From Planomonospora sp. ID67723 (lineage in GTDB: Bacteria; Actinomycetota; Actinomycetes; Streptosporangiales; Streptosporangiaceae): a DNA stretch of 64,000 nucleotides. Below are positions 45,657-53,594 of this stretch, piece by piece (positions within the stretch are counted from its first letter, which is position 1; each line of letters starts with the position of its first letter). Under the pieces are notes generated by a model, which was not told the DNA's origin, made no database searches, and was given only the letters and a program-made list of their open reading frames with translations. The stretch is from contig NZ_JABTEZ010000002.1 of NCBI RefSeq assembly GCF_015711605.1, forward strand, positions 1,860,001 to 1,924,000. Reading direction: 5' to 3'. Made by a program: the position numbers and the translations under genes.

Positions 45657-46288
45657 TCGATGTGACCCACCAGATCAGTTCCGTCCGGCGGCAGGTCGGC
45701 AGCCGGGTGCTGGAGGCGGGGCAGGCGCGCACCGTGACCGTCAGCCAGTCCTACGACACCGACCTCGACGACCTCTGGGACGCCTGCACCAATCCCGAGC
45801 GCATCCCCCGCTGGTTCATGCCCGTCACGGGCGACCTGCGCCTGGGCGGGAACTACCAGCTCCAGGGCAACGCGAGCGGCACGATCGAGCGCTGCGACCC
45901 GCCCAAGGGATTCGCCGCCACCTGGGAGTACGGCGGCGAGATCAGCTGGATCGAGGTACGGCTGACGCCCGATCCGGAGGGCGGCACCCGGTTCGAGCTG
46001 GAGCACATCGCCCACGTCGACGACGAGCGGTGGGCCGAGTTCGGCCCCGGCGCGGTGGGCGTCGGCTGGGACATGGCACTCCTGGGCCTGGCCGGTCACC
46101 TGTCCTCCGGAGCCTCGGTGAGTCCGGAGGATGCGGGGGAGTGGGTCGCCTCCGAGGAGGGCAGGCGCTTCATGACGCTCAGCAGCGAGCGCTGGTGCGA
46201 CGCGAACGTCGCGGCGGGCGCGGGCGAGGCGGCGGCGCGGGCCGCGGCGGACCGGACCACGGCCGCCTACGCCCCTCCCGCCGAATGA
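45653..46288 (+). CDS. SRPBCC/AHSA1-domain protein
   Basis: 211 residues. Helix-grip fold of the Aha1 C-terminal type: TVSQSYDTDLDDLWDACTNPERIPRWFMPVTGDLRLGGNYQLQGNASGTI and a later FELEHIAHVDDERW. Such proteins bind small hydrophobic ligands. The ATG at 45653 overlaps the ArsR stop and has AAGGGAG upstream. The ArsR-AHSA1 pairing is common in actinobacteria; ligand and purpose are unknown. Confidence 0.87.
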   Translation: MIDVTHQISSVRRQVGSRVLEAGQARTVTVSQSYDTDLDDLWDACTNPERIPRWFMPVTGDLRLGGNYQLQGNASGTIERCDPPKGFAATWEYGGEISWIEVRLTPDPEGGTRFELEHIAHVDDERWAEFGPGAVGVGWDMALLGLAGHLSSGASVSPEDAGEWVASEEGRRFMTLSSERWCDANVAAGAGEAAARAAADRTTAAYAPPAE

Positions 46289-46336
46289 CCGTCCCCGGCC
46301 CGGCCGGTCCCCGGCCCGGCCGGTCACCGGGCCGGG

Positions 46337-46366
46337 GGTCCACGGAGGCGGGGTCCACGGAGGCGG
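46337..46366. repeat. 15-bp tandem repeat, 2 copies, before the FGE gene
   Basis: GGTCCACGGAGGCGG at 46337-46351 and 46352-46366, perfect. Lies in the 149-bp gap downstream of the SRPBCC gene, next to a CCGGCC-rich self-complementary stretch that may be its terminator. Confidence 0.75.
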
Positions 46367-46437
46367 GGTCGCGCACGGTCCGCACCCGCGGGCGTGGGAC
46401 GATGCCACCCCGTCGCCGGTGAGACCGGAGGAATCCG

Positions 46438-47361
46438 ATGGCCGATCGCTGCTGCGCTCCGGGCCGCACCGGGCGGCAGGTCCGCCCGGTGGCCGCCGTC
46501 TCCGGCCGCGGGGCGGTCGGGCTGGTCCGGCTGGACGGCGGTGCGTTCCGGATGGGGACCGACGACCGGGCGGGGTTCCCGCTCGACGGGGAGGGACCGG
46601 TCAGGGAGGTGACGCTCCGGCCGTTCCGGATCGCGCCCACGGCGGTGAGCAATGCCCGGTTCTCGGCGTTCGTGCAGGCGACCGGCTATGTGACCGACGC
46701 CGAGCGGTTCGGCTGGTCCTACGTCTTCCACCTGCTCCTGCCGGAGAGCGCGCGCCGCGCGCTGCCCTCGCCCGTGCGGACGCCGTGGTGGCTGGCGGTC
46801 GAGGGAGCCTGCTGGCACGCCCCCGAAGGGCCGGGCAGCACGGTCGGCACCCGCCGGGACCACCCCGTCGTGCACGTGTCCTGGCATGACGCGCAGGCAT
46901 ACTGCGCGTGGGCGGGCGGGCGGCTGCCCACCGAGGCCGAGTGGGAGTACGGCGCGCGCGGCGGGCTGGACCAGGCGCGCTACCCGTGGGGTGACGAGCT
47001 GACCCCGGACGGGCGGCACCGCTGCAACATCTGGCAGGGGCGATTCCCGGAGCACAACACCGAGGAGGACGGCCACCTCGGCACCGCGCCGGTGCGGTCC
47101 TACCGGCCCAACGGCCACGGCCTGTACAACATGGTCGGCAACGTCTGGGAGTGGTGCGCCGACTGGTTCGCCGCCGACCACCCGGCCGGGCCGCTGAAGG
47201 ACCCGCGCGGCCCGGAGACCGGGACCGGCCGGGTGCTGCGGGGAGGCTCCTACCTCTGCCACGCCTCCTACTGCAACCGCTACCGCGTCGCCGCCCGCAG
47301 CTCGAACACCCCGGACAGCAGCACCGGCAACACCGGGTTCAGGCTGGCCGCCGACACCTGA
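46438..47361 (+). CDS. Formylglycine-generating enzyme (sulfatase-activating oxidase)
   Basis: 307 residues. Copper-dependent oxidase that turns a Cys in CxPxR of sulfatases into formylglycine. FGE fold: RMGTDDRAGFPLDGEGPVREV, APTAVSNARFSAFVQATGY, HPVVHVSWHDAQAYCAWAG, RLPTEAEWEYGARGG, GNVWEWCADWF. The active-site pair is present in GGSYLCHASYCNRYRVAARSS, with Cys residues spaced five apart as in Streptomyces FGE, so it is a true FGE rather than an EgtB-like relative. ATG at 46438 behind GGAGGAA. No sulfatase gene is near; the substrate is encoded elsewhere. The short N-terminus has a CC pair of no known role. Confidence 0.93.
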   Translation: MADRCCAPGRTGRQVRPVAAVSGRGAVGLVRLDGGAFRMGTDDRAGFPLDGEGPVREVTLRPFRIAPTAVSNARFSAFVQATGYVTDAERFGWSYVFHLLLPESARRALPSPVRTPWWLAVEGACWHAPEGPGSTVGTRRDHPVVHVSWHDAQAYCAWAGGRLPTEAEWEYGARGGLDQARYPWGDELTPDGRHRCNIWQGRFPEHNTEEDGHLGTAPVRSYRPNGHGLYNMVGNVWEWCADWFAADHPAGPLKDPRGPETGTGRVLRGGSYLCHASYCNRYRVAARSSNTPDSSTGNTGFRLAADT

Positions 47362-47477
47362 CCGGCAGGGCTGCGGGCCGCCGGGAATCCGGGCGGACCG
47401 GAGAAGGCGGCCGGGGGACCGGGGTCCGGCCGGGAGAGGGCGAGCACTGCGGGGAACCCGGTCTCCTCGGGGACGGG

Positions 47478-48704
47478 TTATGCCGCCGCCGCCGCGGACG
47501 CGGCGGACGACGTGCTCGGCGCGGTGGCCCAGACCGGCTCGGCGATCTGCACGGTGTGCTTGAAGTGGGTCAGCCGCTCCAGGAGCATCTCGGTGACGAG
47601 CACGCCGCTGCCGATCAGCACCAGGCCGTTGACGGCGACGATGTCCTCCGCGATCCGCATGCCGACCTCGAGCTCGCTGACCCGGAAGGCGCGGACCGGC
47701 TGGCGGGTGACCGCGATCCCCCTGATCCGGCGCAGGGCGGTCAGCACGTCGGCGTCGTAGCCGCCCTGGCCTTCCAGGACGGCGATGGCCCTCTCCGCGG
47801 TGACGCCGCGGCTGGAGAAGCCCTCGAACCCGATCGCCGCGCGCAGCACGCCGACGGCCGCCGGCACCATCGGTCCCGCCGGCCGTGCCGGCGCCCGCAG
47901 CCCGTCGCCGTCCGCCGGCTGGAGCCCGCGCACGATCTCGATGACGCCTTCCAGCATCGGCACGTCGCCCAGGAGCCGGGCCGCGACGCCGGGCATGGTG
48001 TCGACCAGCTTCTGCTCCTCGCCGGAGAGCGGCAGCCCTCCGTTCAGCTTCTGCAGCACGCTGTGCGGCAGGGCGATGGCGCCCAGCTGGGAGGCCATGG
48101 CGGCGGTCTCCAGCTCCCAGGCGTTGCTCAGCCCGAGCTCGCGGCAGAGCTCGCCGACCAGGTCCCGGACGCGCTCGGCCCGGGCGAACGCCTGCGGGCT
48201 GGCCAGCTCCAGACAGCCGAAGATCGCCTGGAGGCTCCCGCGGAGGGTCTTGCCCAGGATTTCCTGCTCGGCCGCCACCAGCCGGTGGTGCTCCACCGCG
48301 TCACGGACGGTGTTGCGCAGCTGGGAGACGGGGCACGGCTTGCACAGGAACCGGAAGACCTGTCCGTCGTTGATCGCGGAGATGGCGGAGGTGAGGTCCG
48401 CCTGGGCGGTGTGCAGCACGCGGCTGGTCTGCGGGTACCTCAGCCGCACCTGCTCCAGCAGCTCGATGCCGTTCATCTTCGGCATCCTCATGTCGCTCAC
48501 GACCGTCGCGAAGGGGCCGTGCCGGTCGAGCGCCTCCAGTGCGGCGGGTCCGTCGGCGGCGGTGACGATGCGGTAGTCCCCGCCCAGCTGGTGGCTGAGT
48601 GTCCGCAGCACGGTCGGCTCGCTGTCCACCAGCAGGACGGAGGGCGTCTCGTCGGTGAACACCAAAGCCCGGCGCCAGAGCTCGATCGACAGCTCGTTTG
48701 ACAT
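47478..48704 (-). CDS. Response regulator with degenerate HD-GYP/HDOD-like output
   Basis: 408 residues. N-terminal receiver (VLLVDSEP, phospho-Asp in VVSDMRMPKMNG at about 71, Lys in FLCKPCPVSQL) in the RpfG style. The rest is an alpha-helical HD-like domain (ELETAAMASQLGAIALPHSVLQKL, VDTMPGVAARLLGDVPMLEGVIEIVRG) in which the HD, HxxGxG and GYP residues of active c-di-GMP phosphodiesterases are missing. It ends in an Ala-rich tail. So it probably binds a nucleotide or partner rather than hydrolysing. ATG at 48704. No kinase adjacent. Confidence 0.8.
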   Translation of the reverse strand: MSNELSIELWRRALVFTDETPSVLLVDSEPTVLRTLSHQLGGDYRIVTAADGPAALEALDRHGPFATVVSDMRMPKMNGIELLEQVRLRYPQTSRVLHTAQADLTSAISAINDGQVFRFLCKPCPVSQLRNTVRDAVEHHRLVAAEQEILGKTLRGSLQAIFGCLELASPQAFARAERVRDLVGELCRELGLSNAWELETAAMASQLGAIALPHSVLQKLNGGLPLSGEEQKLVDTMPGVAARLLGDVPMLEGVIEIVRGLQPADGDGLRAPARPAGPMVPAAVGVLRAAIGFEGFSSRGVTAERAIAVLEGQGGYDADVLTALRRIRGIAVTRQPVRAFRVSELEVGMRIAEDIVAVNGLVLIGSGVLVTEMLLERLTHFKHTVQIAEPVWATAPSTSSAASAAAAA

Positions 48705-48957
48705 TCTGATCCTGTCCTCGTGTGTCTTCCCATCCCTTCGGCCCTGATTCAGGGATTTTGAGCAAAAGGGATGGAAAGGCAGGCTTGGCCGCGCCGTACA
48801 TCCTTGCGAGGGGCACCGGAGAGTTCCCCCGCATTAATCACGAAAATCCGTCAGTGGGAAACTTGTATACCCGAAAGAACGGCCGAACGGCCCGCCCCAT
48901 GATGCTTTCTTGACTCTTTCCATGGCGTGATCTGGTCTTTCGTCGTAGCCTCCCGCC

Positions 48958-49608
48958 GTGAGAGACCTGTGGAAAGAACGTTCCGAGCGTCCGGAAGAGG
49001 CCGCCCGGCTGATATTCCGGGACGCCGTCCGCGAGTTGCGCCAGGCCATGGGCAGATACGACCGGGCGCGGCAGGCGATCGACGCGGGGCACGGATCGCC
49101 CGCCGAGCTGGCCCGGTCGCGGCAGGCGTGGAGCTGGGCGCTGACGGAATGGGTGCGGTCGCTGATCGCCCGGGAGGAGGCGCGGGACGGGGCCGCGCCG
49201 GAGGCCGGTGAGCAGGCCCCGCAGGAGACCCGGTTCGCCGGGCTCTCCTCCGTGCCCGGCACGCTGCGCGAGGCGCGCCTGCGAGTCGAGGTCTACTTCC
49301 GGGAGTACGACCGGGCCCGCCGCCGCGGCGGTTCCCCCGCCGATCTGGTGACGGCGCGGCGGACGTGGGGCCGGGCGCTGGAGATGTGGGCCTGCGAGCT
49401 GGTCGCGCAGGAGGAGGCCGCCGACCACGCGAGGCGCCTGGCGTGGAGCCTGGGGGAGCCGGCCGCCGTTCCGGCGGGTGGGAGCGCCGAGGTCGCCGCC
49501 AGGCGGGCCGACGAGATCGTCCGCAGGAGCCGGGAACGGGCCCGCGCTCACAACATCGCCACCCGGGGCCGGCCGTCCGTCCTTCCCTCCTCACGTCAGG
49601 GGGCGTGA
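48958..49608 (+). CDS. Unknown protein with an internal tandem duplication
   Basis: 216 residues, no family recognised. Two copies of a helical module: residues about 25-75 (LRQAMGRYDRARQAIDAGHG / SPAELARSRQAWSWALTEWV / ...AREEA) and about 102-155 (VEVYFREYDRARRRGG / SPADLVTARRTWGRALEMWA / ...AQEEA). Shared core: YDRAR...SPA-L--AR--W--AL--W---L-A-EEA. Highly charged, soluble, probably coiled helical hairpins. GTG at 48958; TAGCCT six bases upstream suggests a leaderless transcript. The stop codon lies in a long perfect hairpin. Confidence 0.7.
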   Translation: MRDLWKERSERPEEAARLIFRDAVRELRQAMGRYDRARQAIDAGHGSPAELARSRQAWSWALTEWVRSLIAREEARDGAAPEAGEQAPQETRFAGLSSVPGTLREARLRVEVYFREYDRARRRGGSPADLVTARRTWGRALEMWACELVAQEEAADHARRLAWSLGEPAAVPAGGSAEVAARRADEIVRRSRERARAHNIATRGRPSVLPSSRQGA

Positions 49609-49620
49609 GGAGGGAAGGAC
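49579..49620. terminator. 17-bp perfect hairpin overlapping a stop codon
   Basis: GTCCTTCCCTCCTCACG (49579-49595) pairs perfectly with 49604-49620; loop of 8 nt. The stop codon of the duplicated-module gene (49606-49608) is in the right arm. No T-tract. Confidence 0.85.
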
Positions 49621-49645
49621 GCCGCGGATTCCCTCTGCTACCTTA

Positions 49646-49668
49646 CTTTCTAACAAATGTTTGGTGGA
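49646..49668 (+). promoter_or_regulatory. KstR2-type operator candidate in front of echA20
   Basis: Core CTAACAAATGTTTGGT at 49650-49665, ending 13 bp before the echA20 ATG. The surrounding 23 bp match the site at 55971-55993 with two mismatches. The core contains CAAA-2-TTTG symmetry (read on the other strand). It differs from the published mycobacterial KstR2 consensus, so binding by the local TetR is inferred from sharing. Confidence 0.65.
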
Positions 49669-49678
49669 AAGGTGGCGT

Positions 49679-50425
49679 ATGGGAATCTCCACCAGGAACC
49701 ACGGCGACGGCGTCGCCGAGATCGTCATGGACGTGCCCCCGGTCAACGCGCTGCCCGTGCAGGGCTGGTTCGACCTGGCGGACGCCGTACGGCGGGCCGG
49801 GCGCGACCCGGCGACCCGGGCCGTGGTCCTGCGCGCGGAGGGCCGGGGATTCAACGCCGGGGTGGACATCAAGGAGATGCAGGCCGCCTCGGGGCACAGC
49901 GCGCTGGTCGGGGCCAACCGGGGCTGCTACGAGGCCTTCTCGGCGGTCTACGGGTGCGAGGTCCCGGTGATCGCGGCCGTGCACGGGTTCTGCCTCGGCG
50001 GAGGGATCGGCCTGGCGGGCAACGCCGACATCCTGGTCGCCGCCGAGGACGCCTACTTCGGCCTGCCCGAGGTGGACCGCGGCGCGCTCGGCGCCGCCAC
50101 CCACCTGGCCCGCCTCGTCCCCCAGCATCTGATGCGGGCCATGGTCTACACGTGTCGCAACGTCACCGCGGCCGAGTTGCACGCCTTCGGCTCGGTGCTG
50201 GAGGTCGTGCCCCCCGCCGCGCTCCGTGAGACCGCCCTCGGGGTCGCCGAGCGCATCGCGGGCAAGGACCCGTACGTCATCCGGCGGGCCAAGGAGTCGC
50301 TGAACGGCATCGACCCGGTCGACGTCAACCGCAGCTACCGCTTCGAGCAGGGCTTCACCTTCGAGCTCAACCTGATGGGCGCCGGGGACCGGCACCGCGA
50401 GTCGTTCGTCTCCGGGGAGGGGTGA
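49679..50425 (+). CDS. echA20: EchA20-type enoyl-CoA hydratase/hydrolase of the steroid HIP pathway
   Basis: 248 residues. Crotonase fold with the oxyanion loops GRGFNAGVDIKEMQ and GFCLGGGIGLAGNADILVA, and GLPEVDRGALGAATHLARLVPQHL, closely resembling Mycobacterium tuberculosis EchA20, which opens ring D of the HIP-CoA intermediate. ATG at 49679 with GGAAAGGTGG upstream, directly behind an operator-like sequence. First gene of echA20-ipdA-ipdB-ipdC. An alternative reading as a generic enoyl-CoA hydratase is unlikely given the neighbours. Confidence 0.93.
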   Translation: MGISTRNHGDGVAEIVMDVPPVNALPVQGWFDLADAVRRAGRDPATRAVVLRAEGRGFNAGVDIKEMQAASGHSALVGANRGCYEAFSAVYGCEVPVIAAVHGFCLGGGIGLAGNADILVAAEDAYFGLPEVDRGALGAATHLARLVPQHLMRAMVYTCRNVTAAELHAFGSVLEVVPPAALRETALGVAERIAGKDPYVIRRAKESLNGIDPVDVNRSYRFEQGFTFELNLMGAGDRHRESFVSGEG

Positions 50426-50428
50426 GCG

Positions 50429-51310
50429 GTGGACAAGGTCATGTCGATCGACGAGGTCGTCGGGTCGCTGGAGAGCGGCATGACGATCGGGATCGGCGGC
50501 TGGGGATCGCGGCGCAAGCCGATGGCCCTGGTCCGGGCGATCCACCGCTCCCGGCTGAAGGACCTGACGGTCGTGTCCTACGGCGGGGCCGACGTCGGCC
50601 TGCTGTGCGCCGCCGGCAAGGTCCGGCGGGTGGTCGCCCCGTTCGTGACCCTCGACTCGATCCCCCTGGAGCCGCACTTCCGGGCCGCCCGGCAGCACGG
50701 CACGATCGAGCTCACCGAGTACGACGAGGGCATGTTCATGTTCGGCCTGCTCGCCGCGGCGCACCGGCTGCCGTTCCTGCCGACCCGGGCCGGGCTCGGC
50801 TCGGACGTCATGCGGGTCAATCCGGAGCTGAGGACGGTCCGCTCGCCGTACGGCGGGACCGGGGAGGACGCCGAGGAACTGGTCGCGGTGCCCGCGCTGG
50901 CGCTGGACGTCGCGCTGGTGCACATGGACCGGGCCGACACGCGGGGCAACGGCCGGTACCTCGGTCCCGATCCCTACCTGGACGACCTGTTCGTCAAGGC
51001 CGCCGCCCGCGCCTACGTGAGCTGCGAGCGCCTGGTGGACCCCGGCAAGCTGGAGGGCCCGCCGCAGACCCTGCTGATCAGCCGCATGCACGTCACCGGG
51101 GTGGTGGAGACGCCGGGGGGAGGCCACTTCACCGAATGCGGGCCGGACGGTGAGCCGAGCAGGGGCCGCGACGAGGCGTTCCAGCGCCACTACGCGGCCT
51201 CGGCGGCGGATCCGGAGGCGTGGGCGGCGTTCGCCGACCGGTTCCTGTCCGGGGACGAGGCGGCCTACCAGGAGGCGGTACGGCGCTGGCACGAGGAGGA
51301 GGCCCGATGA
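50429..51310 (+). CDS. ipdA: IpdA, CoA-transferase-fold ring C hydrolase alpha subunit
   Basis: 293 residues. CoA transferase family I alpha fold. The N-terminal block SGMTIGIGGWGSRRKPMALVRAI, VVSYGGADVGLLCAAGKVRRV and LPTRAGLGSDV are characteristic of IpdA, which with IpdB opens the last steroid ring (COCHEA-CoA). GTG at 50429 behind GGGGAGG, three bases after the echA20 stop. Works as an IpdAB heterodimer. Ends in ATGA overlap with a 20-codon ORF. Confidence 0.94.
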   Translation: MDKVMSIDEVVGSLESGMTIGIGGWGSRRKPMALVRAIHRSRLKDLTVVSYGGADVGLLCAAGKVRRVVAPFVTLDSIPLEPHFRAARQHGTIELTEYDEGMFMFGLLAAAHRLPFLPTRAGLGSDVMRVNPELRTVRSPYGGTGEDAEELVAVPALALDVALVHMDRADTRGNGRYLGPDPYLDDLFVKAAARAYVSCERLVDPGKLEGPPQTLLISRMHVTGVVETPGGGHFTECGPDGEPSRGRDEAFQRHYAASAADPEAWAAFADRFLSGDEAAYQEAVRRWHEEEAR

Positions 51311-51381
51311 GCGCGATCCGCGGCGGAACCCGGAGGAGCGCGGCCGGTGCGGAAGGGGGGACCCGATGAGCGCGACCCGCG
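51303..51381. repeat. 20-bp direct repeat around the ipdA/ipdB junction
   Basis: CCCGATGAGCGCGATCCGCG at 51303-51322 recurs at 51362-51381 with one mismatch. Each copy carries an ATGA: the first is the ipdA stop overlap, the second is the ipdB start. Confidence 0.75.
51307..51369 (+). CDS. Mini-ORF (20 codons) bridging ipdA and ipdB
   Basis: ATG at 51307 overlaps the ipdA stop (ATGA); its own TGA (51367-51369) overlaps the ipdB ATG (ATGA again). It begins MSAIRGG, like the ipdB start MSATRAE, because of the 20-bp direct repeat. Either a relic of a duplicated start or a translational relay. No function claimed for the peptide. Confidence 0.4.
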   Translation: MSAIRGGTRRSAAGAEGGTR

Positions 51382-52118
51382 CGGAGGTCTGCGTGGTGGC
51401 CTGCGCCGAGGCCTGGCGCGGCGACGGTGAGATCCTGGCCGCGGCGATGGGCACCTGCTCGGCTCTGGGGGCCCGCCTGGCCAGGCTGACCTTCGAACCG
51501 GGTCTGCTGACCACCGACGGCGGCGCGCTGCTCACCGCCGAACCGGTGCCGATCGGGGCGCCCGCGGGTCCGGCCGAGGGGTGGCTGCCGTTCCGCGACC
51601 ACCTCTGGCTGGTGCAGAACGGGCGCAGGCACGTGATGATGGGCGCCTCGCAGATCGACCGGTACGGCAACACCAACATCTCGGCCGTCGGCGACTGGGC
51701 CCGGCCGACGTCGCAGCTGCTCGGTGTGCGCGGCGCCCCCGGAAACACGATCTGCAATCCGACCAGCTACTGGATCCCCCGGCACTCCACCCGGGTGTTC
51801 GTGCCGAGGGCGGACGTGGTCAGCGGCGTCGGCCACGACCGGGCGGCGGAGCTGGGAGCGCGAGCCTCCCGCTTCCACGGCCTGCGCCGGGTGGTGACCG
51901 GTCTGGGAGTGTTCGACTTCGGCACGCCGGACGGGGCGATGCGGCTGGTCTCGGTCCACCCCGGGGTGGAGGTCGAGCAGGTCGTGGCCGCCACCGGCTT
52001 CGAACTCGTGCTCGACGGCGACGTGCCGCAGACCCGCCTGCCGGCGGAGGAGGAACTGCGGCTGATCCGCGAGGTGCTCGACCCGGAGGGCCTGCGCGAT
52101 CGGGAGGTCGGCGCATGA
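51366..52118 (+). CDS. ipdB: IpdB, CoA-transferase-fold ring C hydrolase beta subunit
   Basis: 250 residues. CoA transferase beta fold: LARLTFEPGLLTTDGGALL, MMGASQIDRYGNTNISAVG, TSYWIPRHSTRVFVPRADVVSGVGHDR, VTGLGVFDFG. Partner of IpdA. ATG at 51366 with AAGGGGGG six bases upstream. Ends in ATGA overlap with a second mini-ORF. Confidence 0.94.
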   Translation: MSATRAEVCVVACAEAWRGDGEILAAAMGTCSALGARLARLTFEPGLLTTDGGALLTAEPVPIGAPAGPAEGWLPFRDHLWLVQNGRRHVMMGASQIDRYGNTNISAVGDWARPTSQLLGVRGAPGNTICNPTSYWIPRHSTRVFVPRADVVSGVGHDRAAELGARASRFHGLRRVVTGLGVFDFGTPDGAMRLVSVHPGVEVEQVVAATGFELVLDGDVPQTRLPAEEELRLIREVLDPEGLRDREVGA

Positions 52119-52186
52119 CCGGGAGGGCGCCGGACGCGGGGGCCGCCGGTCCGGACGCGCCGCGCGGCGGGGAGGCCGGGACATGA
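52115..52186 (+). CDS. Mini-ORF (23 codons) bridging ipdB and ipdC
   Basis: ATG at 52115 overlaps the ipdB stop (ATGA) and its TGA (52184-52186) overlaps the ipdC ATG at 52183 (ATGA). The peptide is Gly/Ala/Pro-rich (begins MTGRAPDAG). Same both-ends coupling geometry as the ORF between ipdA and ipdB, but no sequence similarity beyond the ATGA overlaps. Confidence 0.4.
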   Translation: MTGRAPDAGAAGPDAPRGGEAGT

Positions 52187-53247
52187 TCGATCAGCTGCTG
52201 GACACGCCGCTGACCCGCCTGACCGGGGTCCGCCACCCCGTCGTGCAGACCGGCATGGGCTGGGTGGCGGGCCCCCGCCTGGTCTCCGCCGTGGCCGACG
52301 CCGGCGGCCTGGGCATCCTCGCCTCGGCCACCATGACCCTCGACCAGCTCGCCGCCGCCGTCGAGGAGGTCCGATCGCGCACCGCCGCCCCCTTCGGGGT
52401 GAACCTGCGCGCCGACGCCTCGGACGCGGGCGAGCGCGTCGACCTGCTGATCAGGAACCGGGTGAGGGTGGCCTCGTTCGCCCTGGCGCCCCGCCGGGAG
52501 CTGATCGACAGGCTGAAGGACGCCGGCGTCGTGGTGATCCCGTCGGTCGGGGCGCGGCGGCACGCCGAGAAGGTCGCGGCGTGGGGCGCCGACGCCGTAC
52601 TGGTCCAGGGCGGCGAGGGCGGCGGCCACACCGGGGCGGTCGCCACCACGCTGCTGCTCCCCCAGGTCGTCGACGCGGTGGACATCCCGGTGATCGCCGC
52701 AGGAGGCTTCTTCGACGGCCGGGGCCTGGCCGCGGCGCTGGCGTACGGCGCGGCGGGCGTGGCCATGGGCACCCGGTTCCTGCTCACCTCCGACAGCCCG
52801 GTCCCGGACGCGGTCAAGCGGCTCTACCTGGACACGGCGGAGACCGTGGTCACGCGCCAGGTGGACGGCATGCCGCACCGGGTGCTGCGCACGCCCCTGG
52901 TGAACTCCCTGGAACGCGCGGGGCGGCTGTCCGGGCTGGCCCGCGCGGTGCGCAACGCCGCCCGCTTCAGGAAGATCTCCGGCATGTCCTGGCCGGAGAT
53001 GATCCGCGACGGCCTGGCCATGAAGCACGGCAAGGAGCTCACCTGGTCCCAGGTCCTCATGGCCGCCAACACGCCCATGCTGCTCAAGGCGGCGATGGTG
53101 GACGGCCGGCCGGACCTCGGGGTGATGGCCTCCGGGCAGGTGGTGGCGCTCATCGACGACCTGCCCTCCTGCGAGGAGCTCGTCGACGCCGTCGTCATCC
53201 GGGCCGCCGAGGTCCTGCGCGGTATGGGGAACGCCCTGACGCGCTGA
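52183..53247 (+). CDS. ipdC: IpdC, flavin-dependent HIP-pathway oxidoreductase (nitronate monooxygenase superfamily)
   Basis: 354 residues. TIM-barrel FMN enzyme: HPVVQTGMGWVAGPRLVSAVADAGGLG, VLVQGGEGGGHTG, IPVIAAGGFFDGRG, GAAGVAMGTRFLLTSDSPV. The C-terminal extension (KISGMSWPEMIRDGLAMKHGKELTWSQVLMAANTP) is the IpdC type. In mycobacteria IpdC reduces/dehydrogenates 5-OH-HIC-CoA. ATG at 52183 overlaps a mini-ORF stop; GGGGAGG lies about 11 bp before. Last gene of the echA20-ipdABC unit. Confidence 0.92.
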   Translation: MIDQLLDTPLTRLTGVRHPVVQTGMGWVAGPRLVSAVADAGGLGILASATMTLDQLAAAVEEVRSRTAAPFGVNLRADASDAGERVDLLIRNRVRVASFALAPRRELIDRLKDAGVVVIPSVGARRHAEKVAAWGADAVLVQGGEGGGHTGAVATTLLLPQVVDAVDIPVIAAGGFFDGRGLAAALAYGAAGVAMGTRFLLTSDSPVPDAVKRLYLDTAETVVTRQVDGMPHRVLRTPLVNSLERAGRLSGLARAVRNAARFRKISGMSWPEMIRDGLAMKHGKELTWSQVLMAANTPMLLKAAMVDGRPDLGVMASGQVVALIDDLPSCEELVDAVVIRAAEVLRGMGNALTR

Positions 53248-53248
53248 G

Positions 53249-53436
53249 CTCGCCGGGTCACCGTCGCCGAAGGCGATCGCGGTCAGCGCCAGGCCCCAGC
53301 CCACGCGCGCGCCGCCGAGCAGCCGGGGCGTGCCGAGCGCGCGGTCGAGAACGGCGAGTATGGCGCCCCGCCAGACCAGTTCCTCGGTCAGGTTGGGGAT
53401 CGTGGTGTCGAAGAGCAGCCGCTCGGTGTTCAGCGG
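53249..53436 (-). pseudogene. Fragment of a CPBP-family intramembrane protease
   Basis: Minus strand reads PLNTERLLFDTTIPNLTEEL then VWRGAILAVLDRALGTPRLLGG and VGWGLALTAIAFG. The EExxxRG motif (TEELVWRG) identifies the CAAX protease/bacteriocin-processing (CPBP) family. Only the motif-1 region remains: no start codon, no membrane segments before it, and the downstream His motifs are absent, with the frame running into ipdC antisense. It is a relic left beside the ipd genes. Confidence 0.6.
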
Positions 53437-53560
53437 AGGATGACGGCCCGCGGCTGCTGCACGGGATCTGTTCCCATGCCCTCATACTGCCGTTGGCAGA
53501 ATGGCGCGGGTCAGCGGTCCGCAGGGCGGTTCCGCCTGCGTCCTTCGATGTACGCCGCAA

Positions 53561-53594
53561 CCCTTACTCCTGGGGAGCCCTTACTCCTGGGGAC
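53561..53594. repeat. 17-bp tandem repeat, 2 copies
   Basis: CCCTTACTCCTGGGGAG (53561-53577) then CCCTTACTCCTGGGGAC (53578-53594), one mismatch. Non-coding gap between the CPBP relic and the minus-strand acyl-CoA dehydrogenase gene. Confidence 0.75.

Noticed and set aside
46438-47361. Calling the FGE-fold gene a second EgtB
   Set aside because: It lacks the DinB domain and HxxxH iron motif and has the paired active-site cysteines of true FGE.
53258-53560. A 100-codon minus-strand gene downstream of ipdC
   Set aside because: Low-complexity frame; a different minus-strand frame in the same place holds the recognisable CPBP fragment.
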